From assembly GCF_029962835.1 (NCBI RefSeq), contig NC_080578.1, positions 102,527,759 to 102,591,758 of the forward strand: a stretch of 64,000 bases of DNA. The letters run 5' to 3'. The notes below the pieces were generated by a model. The model ran no database searches. It saw only the letters and a list, made by a program, of their open reading frames with translations, and was not told where the DNA came from. The stretch's first letter is position 1. Each line of letters starts with the position of its first letter. A program made the position numbers and the translations under genes. Shown piece after piece: positions 1-9,654 of this stretch. Source of the stretch: Magnolia sinica (lineage: Eukaryota > Streptophyta > Magnoliopsida > Magnoliales > Magnoliaceae).

Positions 1-688
1 TAGTAGCCTTCAGCTCATTAATTAAACGAGTAGAAACTTGTGTAGGCGATTCCTGGCTGTCTTACCTTTGTGAACTTTACCATCTTAGATTATGGACATA
101 GTGACAAATCTCGCTCTCATTGATTTCTTTTTTTCGAAAGATTTTCAAATCTCAAGGTTTTTCTTAAGATATTATCAAGAAAATCTCATCAAAAACATAA
201 TGTTAAAAATGTGTACTGTAAATTGTAAAATAAATCTTGCCAAAAATAAAATATTTAAAAATATGTTTGGTAAATTGTTAAATAAATTCCAATTTGTATA
301 AGCCCAAGAGTAGTGGATTAAACTGGTTAAGTAGGCCACAGTTTGCAAAACAAAAGGACAACTATGAAAACTTGGGTGAAGCTTTGTAAATCCATCCAAC
401 TGTTTGTAATATGGGGCCCATATGCTGAGTAGTTTAGGATAATTCTTGGGAAAACATGTACATGGTTGGCTAACCTGATGGATGCATTGCTTGCACCTAT
501 GTGCCATGCTAGCATATGGTCGACGCGCACAAGCACATTACTCATGCACGTGCGCTTTGCAAAAGCTCATAATACCTCTAAAACAAATAAAGATTTTCTG
601 TTTTCCTCTGTTGTGATTGATCCCTGCCATCACTTGCGTTACTAGCACCGCTGCATTAAAAATGTAGTCCGTGATAATGTGGGAAACG
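1..688. other. No gene recognised
   Basis: AT-rich sequence with short overlapping reading frames on both strands. None shows a domain, a splice-consistent exon or a family resemblance I recognise. I see no terminal repeats here. Confidence 0.5.
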
Positions 689-1150
689 GATTGGCTGCTC
701 CCCTGCCACAAGCCTGAGCTGGTCCGTTCTCTGTGGGCCCCACCATGATGTACGTGTTTCATCCATGCCGTTCATTAATTTTTACAGATCATTTTAGGCT
801 TGATATAAAAAAATGAGAGGTATATAAATCTCGGGTGGATCACACCACAGGAAAACAATAGTGATTGAATATTGACCATTAAAATCCTCCTAAGGTTATT
901 GTACTGTTTATTTGACATCCAATCTGTTGATTAGGTTATATAGACCTAGATGAAGTAAAGATTAGCTTGATGATCCAAAACTTTTATAGCCCCCAAAAAG
1001 CTTTTAGTGGTCAACGATCATTCAACACAGTTTCTTGTAATGTGGCCCAAATGAGATTGGGATATACTTTATTTTTGATGTCGTACCATAAAATGATCTA
1101 GAAAAATATACGACGGCATGGATGAAAGACATATATACATCATGGCGTTT
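689..1150. mobile_element. Foldback element, family A, 3'-incomplete
   Basis: The left terminus carries the family A signature (GGAAACGGATTGGCTGCTCCC) followed by the GGGCCCCACCATGATGTACG block near 735. The right half repeats that block inverted: AAAATGATCT at about 1090, GGCATGGATGAA at about 1112 and ACATCATGG at about 1137. The two halves would pair along most of their length. The right outer terminus found in the complete copy at 1382-1846 is missing here. No protein is encoded. Confidence 0.6.
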
Positions 1151-1372
1151 AGGATAATGTGACCCAATTACATTCCCACGAACAAAAACATGCTGGTGCG
1201 GATTACATCCTGACCCCACCGTCTCTAGCCATGCACGCTGCTTGCATTGCTGCATTAAATGCGGTTTTACGATGATTTCATCGTCTTAGCTCGTGGTTAG
1301 GAGGGGGATAGGGAATGAGTGGCTACCGTTGGAGTGGAGACTTGTGGCATGCATGGACGGTTAGTCAAATTC
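1145..1372. repeat. Dispersed repeat F, copy 1
   Basis: This stretch (gtgacccaattacattccca ... ggcatgcatggacggttagtca) recurs at 17165-17373 with scattered differences and small indels. In both places it lies just outside foldback-type sequence. It has no coding content. It may be the flank of an ancestral insertion site or part of a larger element. Confidence 0.55.
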
Positions 1373-1381
1373 CCTCCACCG

Positions 1382-1846
1382 GAAACGGATTGGCTACTCC
1401 CCTGCCATGATGTACGTGTTTCATTCGGGCCGTCCATCTATTTTTATAGATCATTTTATAATATTTTATAGTATGAGATAAAAAATAAGGTATATCCCAG
1501 TCTCAAGTGTACCATATTACAGGAAACAGTGTTGAATGAACGTCGTGGGACCATAAAAGTTTTGGATCAAGTTGATCTTTATTTTTTTTTCCCTTCATCT
1601 AAGTCTGTATGACCTAATCAACGGATTGGATGTCAAATAAAAAGTATAGTGGGCCCTAAGAGGATTTTAATGATAGATATCCAATCACTATTGTTTTCCT
1701 GTGGTGTGTTCCATTTGAGATTTATTTCCCTCTCAATTTTGAGATCAAGTCCTAAAATGATATGTAAAAATGGATGAACAGAATGGATGAGACACATACA
1801 TCATGGTGGACCCACAGAGCATCAAGGGGAGTAGATAATCCGTTTC
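1382..1846. mobile_element. Foldback element, family A, complete
   Basis: The terminal inverted repeats are visible: GAAACGGATTGGCTACTCCCC at the left and, read from the right end, GAAACGGATTATCTACTCCCC. Internally the left and right halves are inverted copies of each other. The CATGATGTACGTGTTTCAT block, the AGATCATTTTA block, the GTACCATATTACAGGAAAC block and the CATCCAAT/TTTGACATCC blocks all reappear inverted, so the ~465-bp element is one long imperfect hairpin. It has no ORF and is presumably mobilised in trans. I could not fix the target-site duplication by eye. Confidence 0.7.
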
Positions 1847-1868
1847 GAAGAGTCTCACTACGTTTAGT

Positions 1869-2323
1869 GTACTGAGTAAACTCTGTGAGGTCCATCATGA
1901 TTTATGTATTTTATCCGCTCTGTCCATCCATTTTCCTAGATAATTTAAGGGCTTTAACTCAAAAATGAAGAATATACAATGTTCAAATGGACCACACCAC
2001 GGAAAACAGTTGAATTGAACTTCTATTGTTGAAAATTTCTTGGGGCCACATAAGATTTAGATCAAGCTTATATTTGTTTTTTCACTTCATCCATGTCTTT
2101 ATGATCTTATAAATAGGTTAGATGACATATAAACATCACTGTGGGGCCTAGAAAGGTTTCAACGGTGGAAATCATTATCCCCACTATTTCCTGTGGTATG
2201 ATCCACTTGATCTTTGAATATACTTCAATTTTGGGCTCGACCCTTTAAATTAGATGGAAAAAACGATGAACGGCGTGGATACCACATACATTTAATGTGG
2301 GCCCAACTCAGTTTACTCAGTAC
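1869..2323. mobile_element. Foldback element, family B, complete
   Basis: The termini are GTACTGAGTAAACTCTG at the left and AACTCAGTTTACTCAGTAC at the right, a clean inverted repeat. The interior has the same core as family A (a TCCATCATGATTTATG block, TAGATAATTTAAGG, GGACCACACCACGGAAAAC, ATGATCTTATAAATAGGTT) with its inverted partners in the right half. It begins 23 bp after the family A element at 1382-1846. It is non-coding. Confidence 0.7.
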
Positions 2324-2414
2324 GATAACAGTGGACACAATTCGATTTCAAACAAATTCAAATGAAGGTTTCCCCATGCAAAAGAGCTCTATTTATTCAA
2401 CGCCTCCTTCCTCG

Positions 2415-2417
<3 letters not shown>

Positions 2418-2472
<55 letters not shown>
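2418..2472. repeat. (GA)n microsatellite abutting an ATG
   Basis: About 27 uninterrupted GA units end exactly at the ATG of the carboxylesterase fragment. The homologous 5' UTR at 49472-49495 has only about 12 units, so the tract expanded (or contracted) after duplication. Confidence 0.95.
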
Positions 2473-2476
<4 letters not shown>

Positions 2477-2682
2477 GAGATACTAGTGAGAGTTCAAACC
2501 TCAACGATTCGTACGATCTCCTCAAGATCATTTTTAATACAGAGGGTACATTCACACAGCCCACCACCTCCGTTCTTAACTTACCTCCACAAGCTGAGGT
2601 GCAGCAACCCTACTATGTTCTCTCCAAAGACATTTCCCTTAATCCCTCCAACAAGACCTGGATTCGGATATTTCGACCCCAG
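2473..2682 (+). pseudogene. Carboxylesterase (CXE) N-terminal fragment
   Basis: The frame from the ATG at 2473 encodes about 70 residues that are nearly identical to the N-terminus of the copy at 49496: MGDTSE at the start, LPPQAEVQQPYY in the middle and WIRIFRPQ at the end. In plant CXE proteins (alpha/beta-hydrolase fold-3, carboxylic-ester hydrolysis) this region precedes the HGGG oxyanion-hole motif. Homology stops after the FRPQ codons. The following sequence is unrelated and purine-rich, so the oxyanion hole, GxSxG nucleophile and Asp/His residues are absent and no enzyme can be made. The start codon and the upstream sequence (tctatttattcaacg, then GA repeats) match the third copy, so leader and coding region were duplicated together. 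The break is probably an insertion or deletion at 2683. Confidence 0.8.
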
Positions 2683-2959
2683 CTTGTGGGCGGGAGAGGA
2701 AAGACGAGGAGAAAGAGAACGAGAGAGAGAGAGAAGGTGCTGCGGCTATGCTGCCACACCCGTTTGAGTCAGGTTAGGCCACGGGTCGAGTCGGGGATCC
2801 TTCCTTGTCTAGAGAGGAAGGAGAAGAAAGTGGAGAGAAGGAGAACAGAAGAAAAGGGGAAGAAAAGAGGGAGAGAAGGTAGCCTTGGAGCTACTGTCTG
2901 GTAAGAAATCGAGTCGACTTGGTTGGAACCGAGTCTGACTAGGTTGAATTGGGTTTGAG

Positions 2960-3150
2960 GCCCTGGTCCAGATTATTGCTGGAAATTCCAGCATTTTAAG
3001 AAAACAAGGGGAGAGAGAGTAAGGAAGAGGAGAGGGAGAGAGAGAGAGTTGCAAGTCGAGTCAACTCGCTGACGAGTTGAGTCTGAGTTGATTCAGTCCA
3101 TATTATTGTTGGATATTCCAGCATTTTAAAAAAGGGGAGAGAGAGGGGGG
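2960..3150. repeat. 130-bp direct repeat, two copies
   Basis: The block around ATTCCAGCATTTTA occurs at 2985 and 3115, followed each time by a GGGGAGAGAGAG tract and preceded by a GAGTC(T/G)GA-rich stretch. It is a simple two-copy tandem duplication. Confidence 0.6.
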
Positions 3151-3854
3151 AGAAAAAAAAGAAAGAAGAAAGGAAGAAGGGAGCTTGGGTTGGTGTTGTT
3201 GTTGAGTCGACTCATTAAGCGACTTAGCCACTATCATTTCGGTAGGTCATAGTTGCATCCACGCCTTGCTGGTTGACCCAGATCAGAGTCACCAAGACAA
3301 ACTTCAAGTCAAGGTAAATCAAAACCCATTTCATTTGTTTGCTTATGAGTTGACTCAACAAGTCTTCACTAAGTTTATTGACCTTTAAAGCCAAGCATTT
3401 AGCATGTCCATTGATATGTTGATTTGGTCATGGTCGCATGTGTATCAATTAGGGTTGACTCGATTGGGCTACATTCGTACTACCTAGCGGGCCACACATA
3501 ACTAGGTTGTTTGACCAAGGTGAGGACTCACCCTTTGAGCTTCCCACTTAAATTCATTAACCATAGATTGTGACCTAAATCATTCTTATTTAGTATCTCC
3601 TTCGTTACTTGATTGAGTTACTTAACTTATTATGTGAATACGTGTACATGATAATATATTGCGCACTTGATTCCTGTATTAGATAAAGAACATATCTCTT
3701 TAATTTTGGCAAGCACAAATAATTGATGATAATATGTTATCTTTAGTGATACACATGTTAATTGGTTGTATGATTAACATTTGCGATCTTTTGATGGATT
3801 TGATGAAACTCGTCGTGGTCTTACTATCTTGCTGTCCATAATTGACTTGCGCGA

Positions 3855-4020
3855 CTTGGATTGCATATCTGCCTTACATGCCTTGGACCGCTTATTTACC
3901 TTATATGGCTTAGATCATACTTTGCCTTACACGGCTTGGACCGCATATATACCCTACGTGGCTTGGATCATTTATTTGCCATTGGTGGCTTGGATGGATT
4001 ATTGGTGCCCCTTGTGGCTT
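3855..4020. repeat. 27-bp minisatellite
   Basis: CTTGGA (or CTTAGA) recurs at 3855, 3882, 3909, 3935, 3962 and 3989 and a degenerate unit follows near 4018, giving a 26-27-bp period. Because 27 is divisible by three, both open frames across it show a repeated nine-residue pattern. That pattern does not by itself indicate a gene. Confidence 0.75.
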
Positions 4021-4060
4021 GTTGGTTTTCTAGCCACCTTGTGGTGTTTAGTCGTATTGT

Positions 4061-4420
4061 GATTTCCGGGTAGAGCGGGTGTTCACTTAGTAATTTCCTA
4101 GCAATCTTACGGTGTTCACGTACGATATGATTTTCGGGTGGTCTAAATGTTGTATGTTTCTTTTCTTTTCATCTTACGATGTTCAGTCATATCATGATTT
4201 TCGGGTGGAGCGGGTGTTTGCTTAGTGATTTCCTAGCCATCTTGCAGTGTTCACGTACGATATAATTTTTGGGTGAAGTAGACGTTTGTATGTTGTTCTC
4301 TTTTCATCTTGCTGTGTTCAGTCGTACCATGATTTCCGGATGGAGCGGGTGTTCGCTTAGCGATTTTCTAGCCATCTTACGGTGTTCACGTACGATGTGA
4401 TTTTCGGGTGAAGTAGATGT
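4061..4420. repeat. 135-bp tandem repeat, about 2.7 copies
   Basis: GATTT(T/C)CGG(G/A)T starts units at 4061, 4196 and 4331, exactly 135 bp apart. Each unit holds AGCGGGTGTT, GATTT(C/T)CTAGC, GTGTTCACGTACGAT and, in the first two, TTCTCTTTTCATCTT-like sequence. A degenerate partial unit lies just upstream (about 4010-4060). Confidence 0.8.
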
Positions 4421-5060
4421 TTAAAGCTTGATTTTTTAGTCATTTTATAGAGTTTGGAATATTGATTATTTGACCATCTGGACACGTCCACTCACATTGC
4501 GATTGCTATTATAATTTTCTTATGACGAGATTAGGTTGATTGGCTTAAATTCTGAATGCATGATCATGATTCTTGAATTGTGTTGTTTAAAATGTCTCTT
4601 CTCATACATTGCGATGTTGGATTATGAATGATGAGTGCGTAATCATAGAGGGTGCTCCTTACTGTGATAGCCATTCACGCTATCAGATCGTAACAGTTGA
4701 TGTAGGTGTAGGGTGAGCTGATGCTGTTCACTAGGTTGCTAGAGCAGACCGGGTAGCCGAGGAGCTAGACAGGGTCCCTGCGACCCATATTAAGCTCCAC
4801 CACTAGTTGATAGATCCCTGTTGGTGTTTAATGAACTTGGTTATTTGTGATTGTATAAGTCTTGTATAGACGCTACATTTGAAATTTTATGATAATCAGA
4901 ATATTTTTATTCAATGCATGGTTTACTCTAGCTTCGTTGTTGTTAACTCTGATTAATGATAAGTGGTTCAAATTTACACTGGATTCCATAGGCTAACACT
5001 CGGGTTTTTGGGAAACGAGTTATACACTCGGGTCCTGAAAACACGGGGCGTTATAAGTTA
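4421..5060. other. No gene recognised
   Basis: The sequence continues the LTR-like debris. It includes a (C/T)AGACAGGGTCCCTGCGACC stretch near 4767 and the terminal-looking 'gaaaacacggggcgttata' at about 5036-5054. No reading frame of note. Confidence 0.4.
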
Positions 5061-5083
5061 ACAACAGACTTCAACCAGTTCTC

Positions 5084-5338
5084 CTAATCAGATTCATGAC
5101 CCTCTGTCGGCAATCCCTCCAGTTCCCTCATCAATACAGTATGGCGAATGGGGTCAACAAGACGTTGGATATGATCAACAAAGTTCATAATTGGTGGATC
5201 TAGTACCTTGAAGAGAGAAGAGTAAACCTCAGTTGATCGAGTTCTTTTCTGAGGACGATTTTTTGTTGATGTTGGAGGATTTGAAGATTCAGCAACGTGT
5301 TCATCAGGAGAAGTATACGGTCTTTTAGAACGAGCCAT
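5084..5338 (-). CDS. Unrecognised 84-residue frame, possible gag start
   Basis: On the minus strand an ATG at 5338 opens an 84-codon frame that begins MARSKR and is rich in Ser, Pro, Thr and basic residues (positions 1-45), followed by a more hydrophobic tail. A basic, proline-rich start of this kind is seen in some plant Gypsy gag proteins. The neighbouring sequence at 5745-6190 is Gypsy-derived on the same strand, so a truncated gag is my best guess. The open frame continues upstream of the ATG through the 16.5-bp minisatellite, so the start is uncertain. No zinc knuckle is present. Confidence 0.25.
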   Translation of the reverse strand: MARSKRPYTSPDEHVAESSNPPTSTKNRPQKRTRSTEVYSSLFKVLDPPIMNFVDHIQRLVDPIRHTVLMRELEGLPTEGHESD

Positions 5339-5373
5339 TGAAGAAGAGACAAAAAATTCAACGCAAAGATTCG

Positions 5374-5500
5374 TTGTGCACTGGGATAGTTGTGCGTTGA
5401 GATGGGTTGTGCGCATAATCCGTTGTGCGTTGGCATGCATTGTGCATAGAGTTCGTTGTGCGCTGGAATGTGTTGTGCGCAATGACATGTTGTGCAGAGG
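5374..5500. repeat. 16.5-bp minisatellite (TTGTGC)
   Basis: TTGTGC starts at 5374, 5390, 5407, 5423, 5440, 5456, 5473 and 5490: eight units alternating 16 and 17 bp. Two units make 33 bp, so the minus-strand frame shows an 11-residue periodicity containing (M/R)(R/C)TTH and NAQ elements. More scattered GTTGTGCGC copies follow at 5585-5655. Confidence 0.85.
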
Positions 5501-5744
5501 GAATTTACGCACAAAGAGGGATAGGCGGAAGTCCGAATGAATGGAATGAAACCAACTCCTGTTTATACAGTGCTCCTGGACCTGGGTTGTGTGCGAGGAG
5601 TCCAGTTGTGCGCAAGCGGTCCGGTTGTGCGCAAAGAGGAAGGTTGTGTGCAAAAAGGAAATAGAATGAAATTTGTCAACATTGATCCTACATTTTCACT
5701 TCGAGGATAGAAAGTCAAAAATGAAAGAAGTTTAAGAATTAAAC

Positions 5745-6190
5745 TATAACTAAAACACCCTAAAATTCGTTACTTACTATAGATAGTAAATTTTCTATGT
5801 AAGTGTCCCGTGTGGCTTAACCACGTTATTCTCCTAACTTTTCTAAACACTTTTCATGTTGTGCACAACTCCTAAAGCCCAACGGATGAAGAGTTATAAT
5901 CAAACTAAAACTTACTATTTATAGTAAAAACATAATTAAATATAGAATTTGGCCGTCGATATGATAGAATCTCATAAATTCGGTGTGGGCTGTTGCCTAA
6001 AGTAGCTCGTCTCCCACCCCAAAATCATATATGGTATGTCGAGTAACTTATTCCGGTTTGCGAGATATGCTTGTTTTAAGGTTTTGACGGTCTTGATGAC
6101 TTTTACCTCTTGGGCCTTCTCTGATCCGACCCGCTCTACATCAGTCCCCTCCACTTCAAAAGAATTTGTCCTCGAATTCTCGGGCTACTT
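5745..6190 (-). mobile_element. Ty3/Gypsy fragment: LTR piece plus pol 3' end
   Basis: Read on the minus strand, 6185-6150 encodes the end of a Gypsy polyprotein (EFEDKFF, stop), followed by the purine-rich AGTGGAGGGGAC polypurine tract and then TGATGTAGAGCGGGTC, a plausible LTR start. The LTR-like part recurs at 37755-38243 with clear identity: AACTCCTAAAGCCC, GGATGAAGAGTTATAATC and ACTTACTATTTATAGTAA are in both. No integrase or reverse transcriptase is left, so this is a relic. Confidence 0.55.
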
Positions 6191-6228
6191 CAGTTCTTGA
6201 TACTTAGTCACTACGCCAAAACAGTGAA

Positions 6229-6590
6229 AAAAGGACGGTTCAAAACCGTCTCAAATAACCAAAAAGGACGGTCATGGACCGTCGCATGGTCGTCATATTT
6301 TGACATGTCGTATTACTTAAAGGACGGTTGAAAACCATCATTCTTATTGGCGAAAAAAGGACGATCATGGACCGTCCTTAAAAAGGACGATCATGGACCG
6401 TCTCTTATGAGCCTTCAAAGGATAGCCATGGACTGTCCTTAAAAAGGACTCATAAACAGTCTCTTACGAGCCTTCAAAGGACGGCCATGGACCGTCCTTA
6501 AAAAGGACTGCTATGAACCGTCTCTTATGAGCCTTCAAAGGACGGTCATGAACCATCTCTTATGACCCTTAAAAGGACATTTTCAAATTT
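6229..6590. repeat. CACTA left subterminal repeats
   Basis: Roughly eight units of AAGGACGGTCATGGACCGTC-like palindromes alternate with CTTATGAGCCTTCAAAGGA. Subterminal repeats like these are where CACTA TNP1-type proteins bind in characterised elements. The binding role here is inferred from position and repetition. Confidence 0.75.
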
Positions 6591-7130
6591 GAGACGATCA
6601 ATATACACTTGTTACAATATATTTCATCGTATTCTTCCTGATATATGCTTGTTATATAATATATTTCATCATATTCACATTCACATCCATCTAAACCCAA
6701 ACTACTAAAATCCATCCAAACATAAACTACATTCATCTATACATAAACTACATCCATCCAAACACAATCTTATCCACATTACATTCATCCACGCATAATA
6801 CATATAAGTTTAACATCATAAATAAAAAAAGGAAAAAAATCAGCAACAATTTTCTTTTTGTGTCTTTCATCTAATAAAAAAATATTTAACCAACAAAATA
6901 TTATAATTCAGAATCATGAAGAATTGCAGAAACTTCTTCCAAAAAAGTGGGCACTTTTTTAAAATAAAACTGATCATTAAAATAAAACTAATGCAAGAAA
7001 ATAATGTAAAAAAGTGTTTCAATTCAAGTTAATAGAAACAACAACAAAAATTAAAGCTTTATAAAAAGGGGCATGTGTTAAAAGGGATACATTCTTGTTT
7101 GTTGCCATGTGATTAGGCTACATTATTACA
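6591..7130. other. AT-rich filler, no gene
   Basis: Low-complexity AT-rich sequence with short ACATCCAT(C/A)(C/T)A repeats at about 6685-6795. No frame or motif recognised. Confidence 0.5.
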
Positions 7131-7135
7131 GCAAT

Positions 7136-9650
7136 CGGGATCAGGTTTAAGTTTGAGTTTTCAAGTTTAGATTTAGGTTTAGGTTAGGGAGTTGAGACTA
7201 GGATTAGGTGTAGGTCTAGGTTTAAGGATTTGAGAATACATTTAGGTTTTAGGTTTAGGTTTAGGTTATAGGGGTTTAGGTTTAGGTTTTAGGTTTAGGT
7301 TAAGGTTAGGTAATAGGTTATAAGTTTAGGTTCTAGGTTATAGGTTAAGGTTAGGTAATAGGTTATAAGTTTAGGTTATAGGTTAAGGTTTAGGTTTAGG
7401 TTAAGGTTTAGGTTTAGGTTATAGGTTATAGTATATAGGTTATAGCTTTAGGGAATTGAGAATAGGTTAAGGTTTAGGTCTAGGAAATCGGGTTCGGGTT
7501 TAGGTTTGGGTTTTCAAGTTTAGGTTTAAGTTTAGGTTAGGGAGTTGAGATTAGGATTAGGTGTATGTTTAGGTTTAAGGATTTGAGAATACATTTTGGT
7601 TTTACGTTTAGGTTTAGGTTTTAGGCTTAGGTTTAGGTTATAAGTGCAAGTTACAGGTTTAGGTTTAGGTTAGGCTATAGGTTAAGGTTTAGGGAATTGA
7701 GAATAGGTTAAGGTTTAGGTTTAGGAAACCGGGTTCGGGTTCGGGATCGGGTTTACGTTTGGGTTTTCAAGTTTAGGTTTGGGTTTAGGTTAGGGAGTTG
7801 AGATTAGGATTAGGTGTAGGTCTAGGTTTAGGGATTTGTTAATACATTTAGGTTTTAGGTTATAGGTTTAGGTTATAGGTTTAGGTTTAGGTTTTAGGTT
7901 TAGGTTAAAGTTAGGTTATAGGTTATAAGTTTAGGTTATAGGTTATAGGTTATAGGTTTAGGTTATAGGTTTTGGTTTAGGTTTAGGTTAAGGTTTAAGT
8001 TTAGGTTATAGGTTATAGTATATAGGTTATAGCTTTAGGGAATTGAGAATAGGTTAAGGTTTAGGTTTAGGAAATCAAGTTCGGGTTCGGGATCGGGTTT
8101 AGGTTTGGGTTTTCAAGTTTATGTTTAAATTTAGGTTAGGGAGTTGAGATTAGGATTAGGTGTTGGTTTAGGTTTAAGGATTTAAGAATAAATTTAGGTT
8201 TTAGGTTTAGGTTTACATTTTAGGCTTAGGTTTAGGTTATATGTTTAGGTTTAGGTTATAAGTGTAGGTTATAGGTTTAGGTTTAGATTTGGTTATAGGT
8301 TAAGGTCTAGGGAATTGAGAATAGGTTAAGGTTCAGGATTGGGTTTAGGTTTGGGTTTTCAAGTTTAGTTTTAGGTTTAGGTTAGGGAATTGAGATTAGG
8401 ATTAGGTGTAGGTTTAGGTTTAAGGATTTGATAATACATTTAGGTTTTAGGTTATCGGTTAAGGTTTAGGTTTTAGGTTTAGGTTAAGGTTAGGTTATAG
8501 GTTAGAAGTTTAGGTTATAGGTTATAGGTTAAGGTTTTAGGTCATAGGTTTTGGTTTAGGTTAAGGTTATAGGTTTAGGTTTTGGTTATAAGCTATAGGT
8601 TTAGGGAATTGAGAATAGGTTAAGGTTTAAGTTTAGGAAATTGAGTTCGGGTTCGGGATCGGGTTTAGGTTTAGGTTTTCAAGTTTAGGTTTAGGTTTAG
8701 GTTAGGGAGTTGAGATTAGGATTAGGTGTAAGTTTAGGTTTAGGGATTTGAGAATACATTTAGGTTTTAGGTTAGGTTTAGGTTTTAGGTTATAGGTATA
8801 GGTTTTGGAATTTGAGAATAGGTTTAGGTTAAGGTTGTAAGTATAAGTTATAGGTTTAGGTTTAGGTTATAAGTATAGGTTTTGGGATTTGAGAATAGGT
8901 TTAGGTTAAGGTTATAAGTATAGGTGTAGGTTATAGGTTAAGGTTTAGGTTTATGTTATAAGTATAGGTTAAGGTTGTAAGTATAGGTTATAGGTTTAGG
9001 TTTAGGTTATAAGTATAGCTTTTGGGATTTGATAATAGGTTTAGGTTAAGGTTATAAGTTTAGGTTAAGGTTGTAAGTATAGGTTATAGGTTTAGGTTTA
9101 GGTTATAAGTATAGGTTTTGGGATTTGAGAATAGGTTTAGATTAAGGTTATAAGTATAGGTTTAGGTTATAGGTTAAGGTTTGGGTTTATGTTATAAGTA
9201 TAGGTTATAGGTTTAGGTTTAAGTTATAAGTATAGCTTTTCGAATTTGAGAATAGGTTTAGGTTAAGCTTATAAGTTTAGGTTAAGGTTATAAGTATAAG
9301 TTTAGGTTATAGGTTAAGGTTAAGGTTTAGGTTTAGGTTATAAGTATTGATTTTGGGATTTGAGAATAGGTTTAGGTTAAGGTTATAAGTATAGGTTTAG
9401 GTTATAGGTTAAGGTTTAGGTTTAGGTTATAAGTATAGGTATTGGGATTTGAGAATAGGTTTAGGTTAATATTATAAGTTTAGGTTAAGTTTATAAGTAT
9501 ATGCTTAGGTTATAGGTTAAGGTTTAGGTTATACGTATAGCTTTTGGGATTTGAGAATAGATTTAGGTTTAGGTTATAGGTTATAAGTATAGGTAATTGA
9601 GAATAGGTTTAGGTTATAGGTTTAGGGTGTGGTTTTGGTTAAGGGTATGG
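7136..9650. repeat. Degenerate telomere-like array, about 2.5 kb
   Basis: The array is built from GGTTTAGG, GGTTATAGG and GGTTAAGG hexamer-like units, close to but not the plant telomere heptamer TTTAGGG. It has a higher-order structure. A marker block (TTAGGGAGTTGAGATTAGG) recurs at 7187, 7540, 7793, 8139, 8385 and 8705, with spacings of 353, 253, 346, 246 and 320. From about 8760 a second block (GGGATTTGAGAATAGGTTTA) repeats with TATAAGTATAGG between copies. G-richness is confined to this strand. It lies inside the probable CACTA element, so it is interstitial and not a chromosome end. Confidence 0.85.
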
Positions 9651-9654
9651 TCCC

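Larger units (their letters stand above)
2683..5060. mobile_element. LTR-like or insertion debris interrupting CXE copy 1
   Basis: This non-coding stretch replaces the rest of the carboxylesterase. It opens purine-rich (gggagagagag tracts), has CGAGTCAACTCG-type blocks, three minisatellites (listed separately) and ends with 'cacggggcgttata', which resembles the 3' edge of many plant LTRs. I could not find the matching left terminus or a TSD, so assignment as a solo or truncated LTR is inference. Confidence 0.35.

Noticed and set aside
2362-2904. 180-codon frame across the GA repeat as one protein
   Set aside because: The RERERE stretch is the translated microsatellite and the C-terminal half is purine-rich non-homologous sequence. 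Only 2473-2682 has family support.
3781-4073. Repetitive frames (LDR-LYGLDH-like, AWTAYIPYVAW-like) as a repeat protein
   Set aside because: The pattern is explained by a 27-bp minisatellite, both overlapping frames are equally open, and no start context or domain is seen.
7136-9650. True chromosome-end telomere
   Set aside because: Units are degenerate and not TTTAGGG, the array is flanked by unique DNA on both sides and by CACTA ends.
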